Below, one piece after another: positions 15,691-23,345 of a stretch of DNA of 33,930 bases (within the stretch, counting starts at the first letter, position 1; each line of letters opens with the position of its first letter). Source of the stretch: Candidatus Omnitrophota bacterium (GTDB lineage: Bacteria > Omnitrophota > Gorgyraeia > JAGLLT01); assembly GCA_023140385.1 (NCBI GenBank), contig JAGLLT010000026.1, positions 1-33,930 of the forward strand. The letters are read 5' to 3'. A program made the translations under genes and the position numbers. Under the pieces are notes generated by a model. It ran no database searches. It was given only the letters and a program-made list of their open reading frames with translations, and was not told the DNA's origin.

Positions 15691-16545
15691 ATGGTTAAAG
15701 TAATAGTGCTTCGCGCGGCGGGGACAAACTGTGATAGAGAGACAGCTGATGCTTTTAGAAGGCAGTCGGCGGAGGTGGATGTAGTCCACATAAATGAGCT
15801 GAAGTCGAAGAAGAAGAAACTATCTTCTTATCATATTCTGGCTATACCCGGCGGTTTTACATATGGTGATGATATAGCCTCGGGCAGAATTCTTGGCAAT
15901 GAGCTAAAGTTTAACTTAAAAGACGACCTTTTGAAGTTTGTTAATGAGGGCAAGCTTATCATCGGTATCTGTAACGGTTTTCAGGTGTTGGTAAAATCAG
16001 GACTGCTGCCTGACGCGGAAACCTTTTCTCAAACTACTACCCTGAGCCTTAATGATAGTAATAAATTTGAAGATAGGTGGGTGCATTTGAAGAAACCAGA
16101 AGCCACCTGCCTACCGGCAGGCAGGGAAACCAGAAACCAGAAATCAGAATGCTCCTCCTGCGTCAAGACTACGGAGGGCAAAGCGCAGGGCGCAGGTAAA
16201 TGTGTGTGGACGGAGGGTATTGACAGTATCTATTTACCTATAGCTCATGCTGAGGGTAAGTTTATAGCTGATAAAGAGGTTCTAAAAGAGTTAAAAAATA
16301 ATAACCAGATTGTTTTTCAGTATGACCCCTACAACCCCAACGGTTCTTTAGAAAATATTGCCGGTATTTGCGATAAGACCGGCAGGATATTCGGCTTGAT
16401 GCCGCATCCGGAAAGATTCTTAACTCCCAATCATCATCCGTCCGGCACCAGAGCAAAAGGGGATAAAACAATAAACGGAAATATTATATTTAAAAACGCG
16501 GTTTCATATGTTAAATGTAAATTGCTTAAAAGCGGAGTATCTTAA
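15691..16545 (+). CDS. purQ: FGAM synthase glutaminase subunit with an in-frame repeat insertion
   Basis: This 284-residue class I glutamine amidotransferase provides ammonia to PurL. The nucleophile is Cys94 in IGICNGFQ, and the catalytic His239 and Glu241 sit in MPHPERF. The N-terminal region has RAAGTNCDRETADAF and PGGFTYGDD, as expected. Between FEDRWVHLKK and GKCVWTEG (about residues 134-169), where family members run straight through, about 35 extra residues are encoded by palindromic and oligo-repeat DNA (16093-16196). The extra residues include CLPAGRETRNQKSE and look unstructured. The reading frame stays open and the downstream catalytic residues are intact, so the protein is probably functional. 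It starts 3 bp after purL and its stop overlaps the purM start (TAATG). Confidence 0.94.
   Translation: MVKVIVLRAAGTNCDRETADAFRRQSAEVDVVHINELKSKKKKLSSYHILAIPGGFTYGDDIASGRILGNELKFNLKDDLLKFVNEGKLIIGICNGFQVLVKSGLLPDAETFSQTTTLSLNDSNKFEDRWVHLKKPEATCLPAGRETRNQKSECSSCVKTTEGKAQGAGKCVWTEGIDSIYLPIAHAEGKFIADKEVLKELKNNNQIVFQYDPYNPNGSLENIAGICDKTGRIFGLMPHPERFLTPNHHPSGTRAKGDKTINGNIIFKNAVSYVKCKLLKSGVS
16093..16196 (+). repeat. Composite palindromic repeat inserted inside purQ
   Basis: Three repeat-like parts adjoin. Copies of AAACCAG/AAATCAG lie at 16093-16100 and 16126-16149. A palindrome CCTGCCTACCGGCAGGCAGG at 16106-16125 splits those copies. A second hairpin pairs CCTCC at 16154-16158 with GGAGG at 16173-16177, followed by a GCGCAGGGCGCAGG stretch. 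Its length keeps purQ in frame. It is similar in concept to the Rickettsia palindromic elements that insert within genes. Confidence 0.75.
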
Positions 16546-17540
16546 TGGGTGTTACCTATAAAAAGGCCGGTGTGGATATAAAAAAGGCGGATAAGTTTAT
16601 CGCCTCAATTAAAAAGATAGCCAAAACAAAAAACAGGGCTGTGATTGGCGCTATTGGAGGTTTTTCCGGCTTTTATAAACTTGACGCGAAAAAAATGAAA
16701 GAGCCGGTGTTGGCCGCCAGTTGTGACGGAGTAGGCACTAAGCTGAAAGTCGCCTTTTATATTGATGAACATAAGACGGCGGGCATTGATTTGGTGGCTA
16801 TGAATGTAAATGACCTGGTGGCTTCGGGCGCCAGGCCGTTATTTTTTTTAGATTACATATCTTCTTCTTCGCTCAACTTGAAGTGCTTAAAGGGTATCAT
16901 GGAAGGAATCGCTAAAGGGTGCCAAGACGCGGATTGCCTGATACTTGGCGGCGAGACGGCTCAAATGCCCGGTTTTTATAAAGGTGATGAATATGATGTT
17001 GCCGGTTTTTGCGTCGGTATAGTTGATAGAAAAGATATAATTGACGGAAGCGGGATAAAAGAGTCCGACGTTGTAATAGGCCTTAAATCAAGCGGTATTC
17101 ATTCAAATGGTTACTCCTTGGTAAGAAAACTTTTTTCATTAAAATACATAAAAGAGCGCAAAAATCTCTTTTATAAGCCCACTAAGATTTATGTAAAACC
17201 TGTGTTAAAGCTTAAGGAAAAAATAAAGATTAAGGGAATTGCCCATATTACCGGCGGCGGGTTTTACGATAATATAATAAGAATACTCCCTAATAAAATA
17301 AGGTGTGAAATTAAGAAAGGAAGCTGGCCGGTGTCTGAAGTATTTAAGCTGATAGAGAAAAAGGCCAAGGCCTCCGACAAGGAGATGTACCGTACTTTTA
17401 ATATGGGGATAGGTATGGTGGTAATCGTAAGCAAAAAGGATGCAGAGAGAGCGCTTGGTATCTTGAAGAAGCAGAGGATTGACGCCTATATTATAGGAAA
17501 TTGTAAAAAGGCCCCTAAGAGGTCTGTAACCTTGAGTTAA
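16545..17540 (+). CDS. purM: Phosphoribosylformylglycinamidine cyclo-ligase (AIR synthetase)
   Basis: This 331-residue enzyme closes the imidazole ring of FGAM to give AIR with ATP. Conserved PurM features are present in order: IGGFSGFYKLD, SCDGVGTKLKVA, the nucleotide-binding GIDLVAMNVNDLVASGA, GGETAQMPGFY, GLKSSGIHSNGYSLVR and HITGGGFYDNI. The length is near the family norm of about 340. Its ATG overlaps the purQ stop, so the two are translationally coupled. purD follows after 20 bp. Nothing in the sequence is unusual apart from a lysine-rich composition typical of neighbouring genes. Confidence 0.96.
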   Translation: MGVTYKKAGVDIKKADKFIASIKKIAKTKNRAVIGAIGGFSGFYKLDAKKMKEPVLAASCDGVGTKLKVAFYIDEHKTAGIDLVAMNVNDLVASGARPLFFLDYISSSSLNLKCLKGIMEGIAKGCQDADCLILGGETAQMPGFYKGDEYDVAGFCVGIVDRKDIIDGSGIKESDVVIGLKSSGIHSNGYSLVRKLFSLKYIKERKNLFYKPTKIYVKPVLKLKEKIKIKGIAHITGGGFYDNIIRILPNKIRCEIKKGSWPVSEVFKLIEKKAKASDKEMYRTFNMGIGMVVIVSKKDAERALGILKKQRIDAYIIGNCKKAPKRSVTLS

Positions 17541-17560
17541 TATTTATTGGAAAGGTTGGA

Positions 17561-18841
17561 ATGAAGATACTTGTTGTTGGGTCGGGCGGGAGAGAGCACG
17601 CGATTATTAAGAAGATATCGGAGAGTCCGCGCGTAAAAGAAATTTACGCGGCTCCCGGAAACGGCGGTATTGCGGATATAGCTACGCTTGTTGATATAAA
17701 GGCTGATGAGATAGAAAAGCTTGCTTGCTTCGTTTATGAAAGGGGTATCGACCTTACAATTGTAGGGCCTGAAGCGCCTCTGGCGGAAGGAATTACTGAA
17801 GCCTTTGAGGAAAGGCACCTTAGGATATTCGGCCCATCCAAAGAGGCCTCGCGCCTTGAGGCCAGTAAAATATTTACCAAAGAAATCTGCAAAAAATATA
17901 ATATCCCGACGGCCGGCTTTGAGGTTTTTGATGAGCCTCAAAAAGCTATGGATTATATTGAGAGGGCGGAGAAGCCGCAGGTTGTGAAGGCTGACGGCCT
18001 GGCCGGCGGCAAGGGCGTTGTCGTTGCCGGAGACAAGGTGGAAGCTAAAGAGGCTGTGCGGGCAATGATGATTGAAAAACAGTTTGGCGATGCCGGCTTG
18101 AAAGTTATGATTGAAGAGCGCCTCTATGGCGAGGAGGCGTCTATTTTGGTTTTGAGTGATGGTGAAAACATTTATCCTCTGGCTTCCAGCCAGGACCACA
18201 AGCAGATATACGACGAGGATAGAGGGCCGAATACAGGCGGCATGGGCGCTTATTCGCCGGCGCCGATAATAACAGACACTATGTATCAGCGGATTATTGC
18301 CGAAATTATAACGCCTACGGTTTTTGCTATGAAGGAAGAAGGCTGTCCTTATAAAGGGGTGCTGTACGCGGGCGTGATGATTACAGAAGAAGGGCCTATG
18401 CTTTTAGAGTATAACGTACGTTTTGGCGATCCGGAGACGCAGGCGGTATTACCGAGGATGAAGTCGGATTTGATTGAGGCCATAGAGGCTGTAATTGACG
18501 GCAGGTTAAATGAGCTTAAGGTTGAGTGGGATGAGAGAAGCTGTGTCTGTGTTGTGCTGGCTTCAGGCGGATACCCGGCAGGTTATGAAAAGGGAAAGAC
18601 GATATCGGGCCTGGATAAGGTAAAGAAGCTAAAGGATATAGCGGTTTATCACGCGGGTACTAAAAAGGAAGACGGTAAAGTTTATACCAGCGGCGGAAGG
18701 GTGCTGGGGGTGACGGCCCTGGATAAGGATATAACCGGCGCGATTGACAAGGTTTATAAGGCTATTAAGTTAATATCTTTTGATAAAATGTACTACAGAA
18801 CCGACATCGGACAAAAGGCGGTAAAAAGAGTAAAGAGTTGA
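17561..18841 (+). CDS. purD: Phosphoribosylamine-glycine ligase (GAR synthetase)
   Basis: This 426-residue ATP-grasp enzyme joins glycine to phosphoribosylamine. The N-terminal domain starts with ILVVGSGGREHAI, followed by APGNGGI and VGPEAPLAEGI. The ATP-grasp core has KADGLAGGKGVVVA, IEERLYGEEAS, SSQDHKQIYDEDRGPNTGG and the metal-binding region YNVRFGDPETQ. The length equals the family norm (about 425). It is the last gene of the contiguous pur block and is followed by a long palindromic element. The order places it after purM, where many bacteria have purN or purH instead. Those genes are not in this window. Confidence 0.97.
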   Translation: MKILVVGSGGREHAIIKKISESPRVKEIYAAPGNGGIADIATLVDIKADEIEKLACFVYERGIDLTIVGPEAPLAEGITEAFEERHLRIFGPSKEASRLEASKIFTKEICKKYNIPTAGFEVFDEPQKAMDYIERAEKPQVVKADGLAGGKGVVVAGDKVEAKEAVRAMMIEKQFGDAGLKVMIEERLYGEEASILVLSDGENIYPLASSQDHKQIYDEDRGPNTGGMGAYSPAPIITDTMYQRIIAEIITPTVFAMKEEGCPYKGVLYAGVMITEEGPMLLEYNVRFGDPETQAVLPRMKSDLIEAIEAVIDGRLNELKVEWDERSCVCVVLASGGYPAGYEKGKTISGLDKVKKLKDIAVYHAGTKKEDGKVYTSGGRVLGVTALDKDITGAIDKVYKAIKLISFDKMYYRTDIGQKAVKRVKS

Positions 18842-18848
18842 TAAATTG

Positions 18849-18979
18849 CAGGGAAAAACAACATTTTTCCACTAAGACACGATTTTCCCCTGCGGGTCGC
18901 AAAAAGTTACCTAAAAATTGCCTCCCGGCCTTAACGGGCTCGCCGATTTTTTAAACGGTACCTTTTTGCTAAAATCGTG
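18849..18979. repeat. Long imperfect palindromic intergenic element
   Basis: Several inverted pairs nest around a CCCG...CGGG apex. CACGATTTT (18878-18886) pairs with AAAATCGTG (18971-18979). GCAAAAAGTTACC (18899-18911) pairs with GGTACCTTTTTGC (18957-18969) with one mismatch. CAGGGAAAA (18849-18857) can alternatively pair with TTTTCCCCTG (18883-18892). It fills most of the 211-bp gap after purD. It may be a MITE-like repeat, and the TTTTTT at 18947-18952 could add terminator activity. Confidence 0.65.
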
Positions 18980-19052
18980 AGGCGTTGCAAAATATTATTT
19001 TACCCTGATGTGGGCGGTAAGGGGGGTAAAGGAATAAAAAGAGGTCAGGAAA

Positions 19053-19391
19053 ATGGAAAATAGTACAAATGATCTTTTAAAGCATTCCGGGTTTGGAATC
19101 AGCTCCTTCGTAATATCTTTGGTGATAGGAGTAGGAGAGATTTTCGTTATAGGGATAGCGGCCTTTCTTGGGGCGCAGGGGCAGATGAGTGAAGAGAATA
19201 CTGCTATGATGGTTGTGGGCCTGGCGATAATGGCAGGGCTTATGATTAATTTGGCCGGCGTGGGCCTGGCGATTGCCGGCATCTGCCAGAAGAACAAAAA
19301 GAAGATGTTTTCCATCCTGGGGCTTATCTTTAACGGAGTTCTCATTTTAGGCATTGTAGGGCTGATAATTATTGGGATGATGGTTTCTTGA
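19053..19391 (+). CDS. Small membrane protein (DUF4190-like)
   Basis: This 112-residue protein has three hydrophobic helices at about residues 15-38, 52-72 and 86-110. A short cytoplasmic KNKKKMF turn lies between the second and third. The pattern GFGISSFVISLV near the start, then GLAIAGICQKNKKKMFSILG, resembles DUF4190-type small membrane proteins whose function is unknown. The start at 19053 follows AAAAGAGGTCAGG, an acceptable ribosome site. It lies between the palindromic element and purE, with purE beginning 29 bp after its stop. It thus interrupts the purine genes without an obvious link to the pathway. Assignment to a specific family is tentative. Confidence 0.65.
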   Translation: MENSTNDLLKHSGFGISSFVISLVIGVGEIFVIGIAAFLGAQGQMSEENTAMMVVGLAIMAGLMINLAGVGLAIAGICQKNKKKMFSILGLIFNGVLILGIVGLIIIGMMVS

Positions 19392-19420
19392 AGGACTAAT
19401 TTCAAATTTTGGAGAGGTTT

Positions 19421-19903
19421 ATGAAAAAAGTTGATGTGGCGGTGATAATGGGGAGTAAGTCTGACCTGGGTGTTGCCCGGGAGGCGGAAAAGATACTTAA
19501 AGAGTTTAAGGTGAAGTGTGAGATGAAGGTTTTATCTGCCCACCGGACGCCTAAGGCGACGGCCAAATATGTTGAAGGCGCGGAGGATAAGGGCATAAAG
19601 GTTATAATTGCCCTGGCCGGCAAAGCGGCCCATTTGGCGGGAGTGATCGCGGCCCATACGGTGATTCCGGTAATAGGTGTGCCTATGGATACCAGGGATT
19701 TAAAGGGGATAGACTCTTTATTTTCTACGGTTCAGATGCCCGCGGGCATACCGGTCGCCTGTATGGCTATTGGTACAACCGGCGCTAAAAATGCCGCCCT
19801 TTATGCTATCGGAATATTGGCGCTTAGCGATAAAATGCTGGGTAAAAGGCTCCTGGGATACCGGAAAGAACAGACCCGCTCTATCCTGAAGACCAAAATA
19901 TAG
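19421..19903 (+). CDS. purE: N5-carboxyaminoimidazole ribonucleotide mutase (class I PurE)
   Basis: This 160-residue enzyme converts N5-CAIR to CAIR. It carries VAVIMGSKSDL at the N terminus, the active-site SAHRTP, and AGKAAHLAGV, where class II enzymes (direct AIR carboxylases) have a different AG-R-S-N stretch. QMPAGIPVACMAIG and the C-terminal helix are typical of class I. ATG 19421 is chosen over a TTG at 19409 because GGAGAGG lies immediately upstream of it. Class I PurE needs N5-CAIR made by PurK, and no purK is present in the window, so purK should be elsewhere in the genome. A promoter for the next operon starts 10 bp after its stop. Confidence 0.95.
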   Translation: MKKVDVAVIMGSKSDLGVAREAEKILKEFKVKCEMKVLSAHRTPKATAKYVEGAEDKGIKVIIALAGKAAHLAGVIAAHTVIPVIGVPMDTRDLKGIDSLFSTVQMPAGIPVACMAIGTTGAKNAALYAIGILALSDKMLGKRLLGYRKEQTRSILKTKI

Positions 19904-19912
19904 GTTATTTTC

Positions 19913-19941
19913 TTGACGATATTGGCGGAAGTTGTTATACT
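19913..19941 (+). promoter_or_regulatory. Near-consensus sigma70 promoter of the mscS-otsA-otsB operon
   Basis: TTGACG at 19913-19918 and TATACT at 19936-19941 are spaced by exactly 17 bp, 38 bp before the mscS start. No other gene separates it from mscS. It is the strongest promoter match after 28141 and the one at 50. Confidence 0.75.
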
Positions 19942-19979
19942 AAAAGCTGTTGCCGGAAGCTATTGTATGGGGGTGAGTG

Positions 19980-21032
19980 ATGGAAGTATTAAAAGAAATT
20001 TTTGAAAACCCTGTCTTTAAATCTATTCTTCCTCTTCTTGTTATAGCCGTATCTTTTTTAGTGGGAATTCTTTTAAGGAACGTGGTTTGCAGGCATCTTT
20101 TACGCTGGGCTAAAAAAACCAGGATTAAATGGGATGACGTCCTTGTAGAGAACTTAAGGCGCTGGCTTCCTATTTGGACCTTGATTTTGGGCGTTTACCT
20201 GGCGCTTGATATGTGGGGGATATCTGTTAGTCAGGCTTCACTTAGCGGTAAGGCTTTAGCCGCCGCCGCCGTATTAACGGTGACTGTGGCGGCCGCTAAT
20301 ATATTTTCCGCGGCTCTTAGCATGATGGCCGATAAAGGTGAGGGCGCCCTTGCCGTCAGCAGTCTCACCAGAAATATAACTAGGGTAGTTGTTTTTGTTA
20401 TTGGCGGCCTGATTATTCTGCGTTCTTTGGGTATTTCCATAACTCCTATATTGGGTACGTTGGGTGTCGGAGGGTTGGCTGTTGCCTTAGCCTTGCAGGA
20501 TACGCTGGCCAATGTATTCAGCGGTATCTATATGACCCTTGCCAGGCATGTAAGAATCGGCGACTTTGTAAAGCTGGAGAGCGGCGAAGAAGGATACGTA
20601 TTTGACATCGGCTGGCGGGCGACAAAGGTCAGGATGCTTCCTAATAACGTGGTTATTATTCCCAACTCTAAGTTATCCCAATCGGTTATAACCAATTATT
20701 ATATGCCGGTGCAGGAGATGTCCGTTCTGGTACAGGTTGGTGTGCATTATGATAGTGATTTAAAGCACGTAGAGAAGGTTACCATTGAGGTGGGCGAGGA
20801 AGTTTTAAAAGAGGTTCAGGGGGGAGTGGCCGGCTTTAAGCCTTTTATCAGATACCACACCTTTAATGATTTTAGCATTGACTTCAGCGTCATTTTGCGG
20901 GCAAAGGAATTTGTTGACAACTATATGATAAAGCATGAATTTATTAAGAGGCTTCATGAAAGATACAATAAAGAAGGAATTGTTATACCATTTCCCATTA
21001 GAGATGTTTATATGAAGGAAAATAAAAGTTAG
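19980..21032 (+). CDS. Small-conductance mechanosensitive channel (MscS family)
   Basis: This 350-residue membrane channel opens on membrane tension and releases solutes after hypo-osmotic shock. Four hydrophobic segments lie near residues 12-32, 60-80, 88-112 and 133-155. The pore-lining helix carries the MscS hallmark of repeated small residues, GVGGLAVALALQDTLANVFSG, and is followed by the beta domain with RIGDFVKLESGEEG and MLPNNVVIIPNSKL. The C-terminal mixed domain ends with VIPFPIRDVY, also typical. GGGGGTGA at 19969-19976 precedes both the GTG at 19977 and the ATG at 19980, so the start is uncertain by one codon. otsA begins directly after its stop, forming an osmotic-response operon. 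Confidence 0.94.
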   Translation: MEVLKEIFENPVFKSILPLLVIAVSFLVGILLRNVVCRHLLRWAKKTRIKWDDVLVENLRRWLPIWTLILGVYLALDMWGISVSQASLSGKALAAAAVLTVTVAAANIFSAALSMMADKGEGALAVSSLTRNITRVVVFVIGGLIILRSLGISITPILGTLGVGGLAVALALQDTLANVFSGIYMTLARHVRIGDFVKLESGEEGYVFDIGWRATKVRMLPNNVVIIPNSKLSQSVITNYYMPVQEMSVLVQVGVHYDSDLKHVEKVTIEVGEEVLKEVQGGVAGFKPFIRYHTFNDFSIDFSVILRAKEFVDNYMIKHEFIKRLHERYNKEGIVIPFPIRDVYMKENKS

Positions 21033-22511
21033 ATGTACACAAAAGAAGAATTGAAAAAAACAATCGTTAATGAGCTGGGCGAGTATAATTTAATCGTCCT
21101 TTCAAACCGTGAACCCTATATTCATACTATGAAAGAGGGCAGGATTAAAGTTCAGCGTCCATCCGGCGGAGCGGTTACCGCCCTTGATCCGGTTATGAAG
21201 GCCTGCGGCGGTACCTGGATAGCCCATGGAAGCGGCAGTGGGGACAGAAAGGTGGTTGATAAAAATAATAAGATTATGGTTCCCGAAGGTGACCCAAAGT
21301 ATACCTTAAAAAGGTTGTGGCTGAGCAAGGAAGAGGAAAAGGGTTATTACTACGGCTTTTCCAACGAGACGCTATGGCCTTTGTCCCATATAGTTTACCA
21401 ACGCCCGGTTTTTAGGGAAGAAGACTGGCAGATGTATCAAAAGGTTAATAAGAAGTTTGCCGACGCGGTTATTGAAGAGATTGGAAGAAGGAATAATAAA
21501 AAGACATTGGTCTGGATACAGGACTTTCAGCTTGCCCTGACAGCTAAGTACATTAAGGAAGCAAATCCCAATATAATTTGCGCCTACTTCTGGCATATTC
21601 CCTGGCCTAATCCTGAGGCCTTTAGAATCTGCCCCTTTAAAAAAGAGATAATTGAAGGAATTCTGGCCAACGATATGGTGGGGTTTCATATCAGATACCA
21701 TGCCGATAATTTTATAGAGACGGTTGAGAGGGAAGTTGAGGCTAAAACGGACAGAGAAAGAAACTCGCTGATAAAAGAGGGCCATGAAACCCTGGTGAGG
21801 GCCTTTCCCATCAGCGTTGACTTTGAGGAAATTTCAAGGCAGGTTGCTTTAGAGGCCAGTCTGAAAAGAGCTAAGAAGCTAAAAAAAGACCTTTCACTGG
21901 AGGGCAAGATTGTCTTTTTGGGCTGTGACAGGATTGATTATACCAAGGGTATTCCGGAGCGGCTTATAGCCTTTGATAAGTTTTTGGACAAGTATCCGCG
22001 GTATAAAGAAAAGATTGTTTTTGTTCAAATAGGGGCTGTCAGCCGCGTGCTTATTAAGGCCTACGAGGATATAAACAGCGAGATAAACAGGCTGGTGGGA
22101 GAGATAAACTGGAAGCACTCTACCAGCGACTGGACGCCTTTGATTTTCTCAAAGGAGTTTGTACCTTATAATGACATACTTACCTTCTATAGCCTGGCCG
22201 ATGTTATCGTGATTAGCTCTTTGCATGACGGTATGAATCTGGTAGCAAAAGAGTATATTGCTTCAAAGAATGATTATAACGGCGCCATTATTTTAAGTCA
22301 GTTTACCGGCTCCGCCCGGGAACTGCAGGAGGCGTTTTTTATCAATCCTTTTAATACTGATGAATTTGTTGATACAATTAAGCAGGTCATTGATATGCCT
22401 CAAAAAGAAAAAGAGAAACGGATGAAAATCTTAAGGGATATTGTGTCCGATAATAACATTTATAAATGGGCGGCGACGGTTATACAGGAGCTGTCCAAAT
22501 TCTATCTCTAA
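21033..22511 (+). CDS. otsA: Trehalose-6-phosphate synthase (GT20)
   Basis: This 492-residue glycosyltransferase joins glucose from a nucleotide sugar to glucose-6-phosphate. Key motifs are LSNREPY and QRPSGGAVTALDP in the N-terminal donor/acceptor region, WIQDFQL, YFWHIPWPNPEAF, DRIDYTKGIPERL, and SLHDGMNLVAKEY with QFTGSARELQ in the C-terminal nucleotide-sugar domain. These match GT20. Glucosylglycerol-phosphate synthase is in the same family and cannot be fully excluded by reading. Pairing with an OtsB-type phosphatase directly downstream favours trehalose. It starts immediately after the mscS stop (TAGATG). Trehalose is a compatible solute, consistent with the channel neighbour. Confidence 0.93.
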   Translation: MYTKEELKKTIVNELGEYNLIVLSNREPYIHTMKEGRIKVQRPSGGAVTALDPVMKACGGTWIAHGSGSGDRKVVDKNNKIMVPEGDPKYTLKRLWLSKEEEKGYYYGFSNETLWPLSHIVYQRPVFREEDWQMYQKVNKKFADAVIEEIGRRNNKKTLVWIQDFQLALTAKYIKEANPNIICAYFWHIPWPNPEAFRICPFKKEIIEGILANDMVGFHIRYHADNFIETVEREVEAKTDRERNSLIKEGHETLVRAFPISVDFEEISRQVALEASLKRAKKLKKDLSLEGKIVFLGCDRIDYTKGIPERLIAFDKFLDKYPRYKEKIVFVQIGAVSRVLIKAYEDINSEINRLVGEINWKHSTSDWTPLIFSKEFVPYNDILTFYSLADVIVISSLHDGMNLVAKEYIASKNDYNGAIILSQFTGSARELQEAFFINPFNTDEFVDTIKQVIDMPQKEKEKRMKILRDIVSDNNIYKWAATVIQELSKFYL

Positions 22512-22521
22512 ATCCGCTGTT

Positions 22522-23325
22522 ATGAAAGATATGAAGAAGCATTGGCAATCCGTTTGGTTAAAAATCAAAAAAGCTAAAAACCTATTGGTGCTTTCGGACT
22601 TTGATGGGACCCTAAGTAGGATTGTTAAGCATCCCGGCTTGGCCAGGGCGGATGGCAAGGCCGTCTCTTCAATAGCTTTATTAAGCGGGCTTAAAGGAGT
22701 AACTACCGGCATTATCAGCGGCCGGCCGCTAAAAGATGTGAAACGCCTCGTAAAGATTAAAGGCATCTTTTACGTTGGTAATCACGGCTTTGAATTGGAG
22801 TATATTGATAAAAAAGGCGGGATTAAACTGTTTATTCACCCGGAAATAAAAAAGACTTTACCGCTTATAAAAAAAATAGCCGACCGGCTGAGAAGAGATC
22901 TTAGAGGTATTAAGGGAGTTTTGGTAGAAAATAAAGTTTATTCTTTAAGCCTCCATTACAGGATGACCGCCAATGAGGACGTTAAAACTCTTAAGAAGAA
23001 GTTTTGGGCCGCGGTCAAAGAGTACAGGGATGAGGAAAGAATAAAGGTGACCAGGGGCAAGATGGTTTTTGAGGTAAGGCCGCCTGCCGCCTGGAATAAA
23101 GGAAGCGCTGTTTTAAAGATAAAGCGGATAATTGAGAAGGATGATTTGTTGACTATTTATCTGGGTGATGATAAAACCGATGAAGATGTCTTTAAGATTC
23201 TGGAAAAAAAAGATATCGGTGTTCTTATCGGAAGACGAAAAAAGTCTAACGCCGCCTACAGGATAAAAGATGTCAGGGGAGTAGCTGAATTTTTAAGTAA
23301 TGTCTATCAATTAAGAGTTAATTAA
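22522..23325 (+). CDS. otsB: Trehalose-6-phosphate phosphatase
   Basis: This 267-residue HAD-superfamily phosphatase removes phosphate from trehalose-6-phosphate. The catalytic aspartates are Asp26 and Asp28 in LSDFDGTLSRI. ISGRPLKDVKRLV and FYVGNHGFELE form the conserved cap and substrate region, and YLGDDKTDEDVFKIL holds the metal-binding acid residues. The length matches the short OtsB family. ATG 22522 is chosen because earlier in-frame starts lie inside otsA; it begins 10 bp after the otsA stop. The ribosome site is poor, suggesting translation coupled to otsA. It completes the pathway begun by OtsA. Confidence 0.94.
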   Translation: MKDMKKHWQSVWLKIKKAKNLLVLSDFDGTLSRIVKHPGLARADGKAVSSIALLSGLKGVTTGIISGRPLKDVKRLVKIKGIFYVGNHGFELEYIDKKGGIKLFIHPEIKKTLPLIKKIADRLRRDLRGIKGVLVENKVYSLSLHYRMTANEDVKTLKKKFWAAVKEYRDEERIKVTRGKMVFEVRPPAAWNKGSAVLKIKRIIEKDDLLTIYLGDDKTDEDVFKILEKKDIGVLIGRRKKSNAAYRIKDVRGVAEFLSNVYQLRVN

Positions 23326-23345
23326 CCCGTTTATAGGAAAGCAAT

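Noticed and set aside
16126-16149. AAACCAG copies as a CRISPR-like array
   Set aside because: The units are about 7 bp, directly adjacent without spacers, and lie within coding sequence.
22441-22521. Longer otsB beginning inside otsA
   Set aside because: The extra residues lie in another frame of conserved otsA coding sequence and do not match OtsB family starts.
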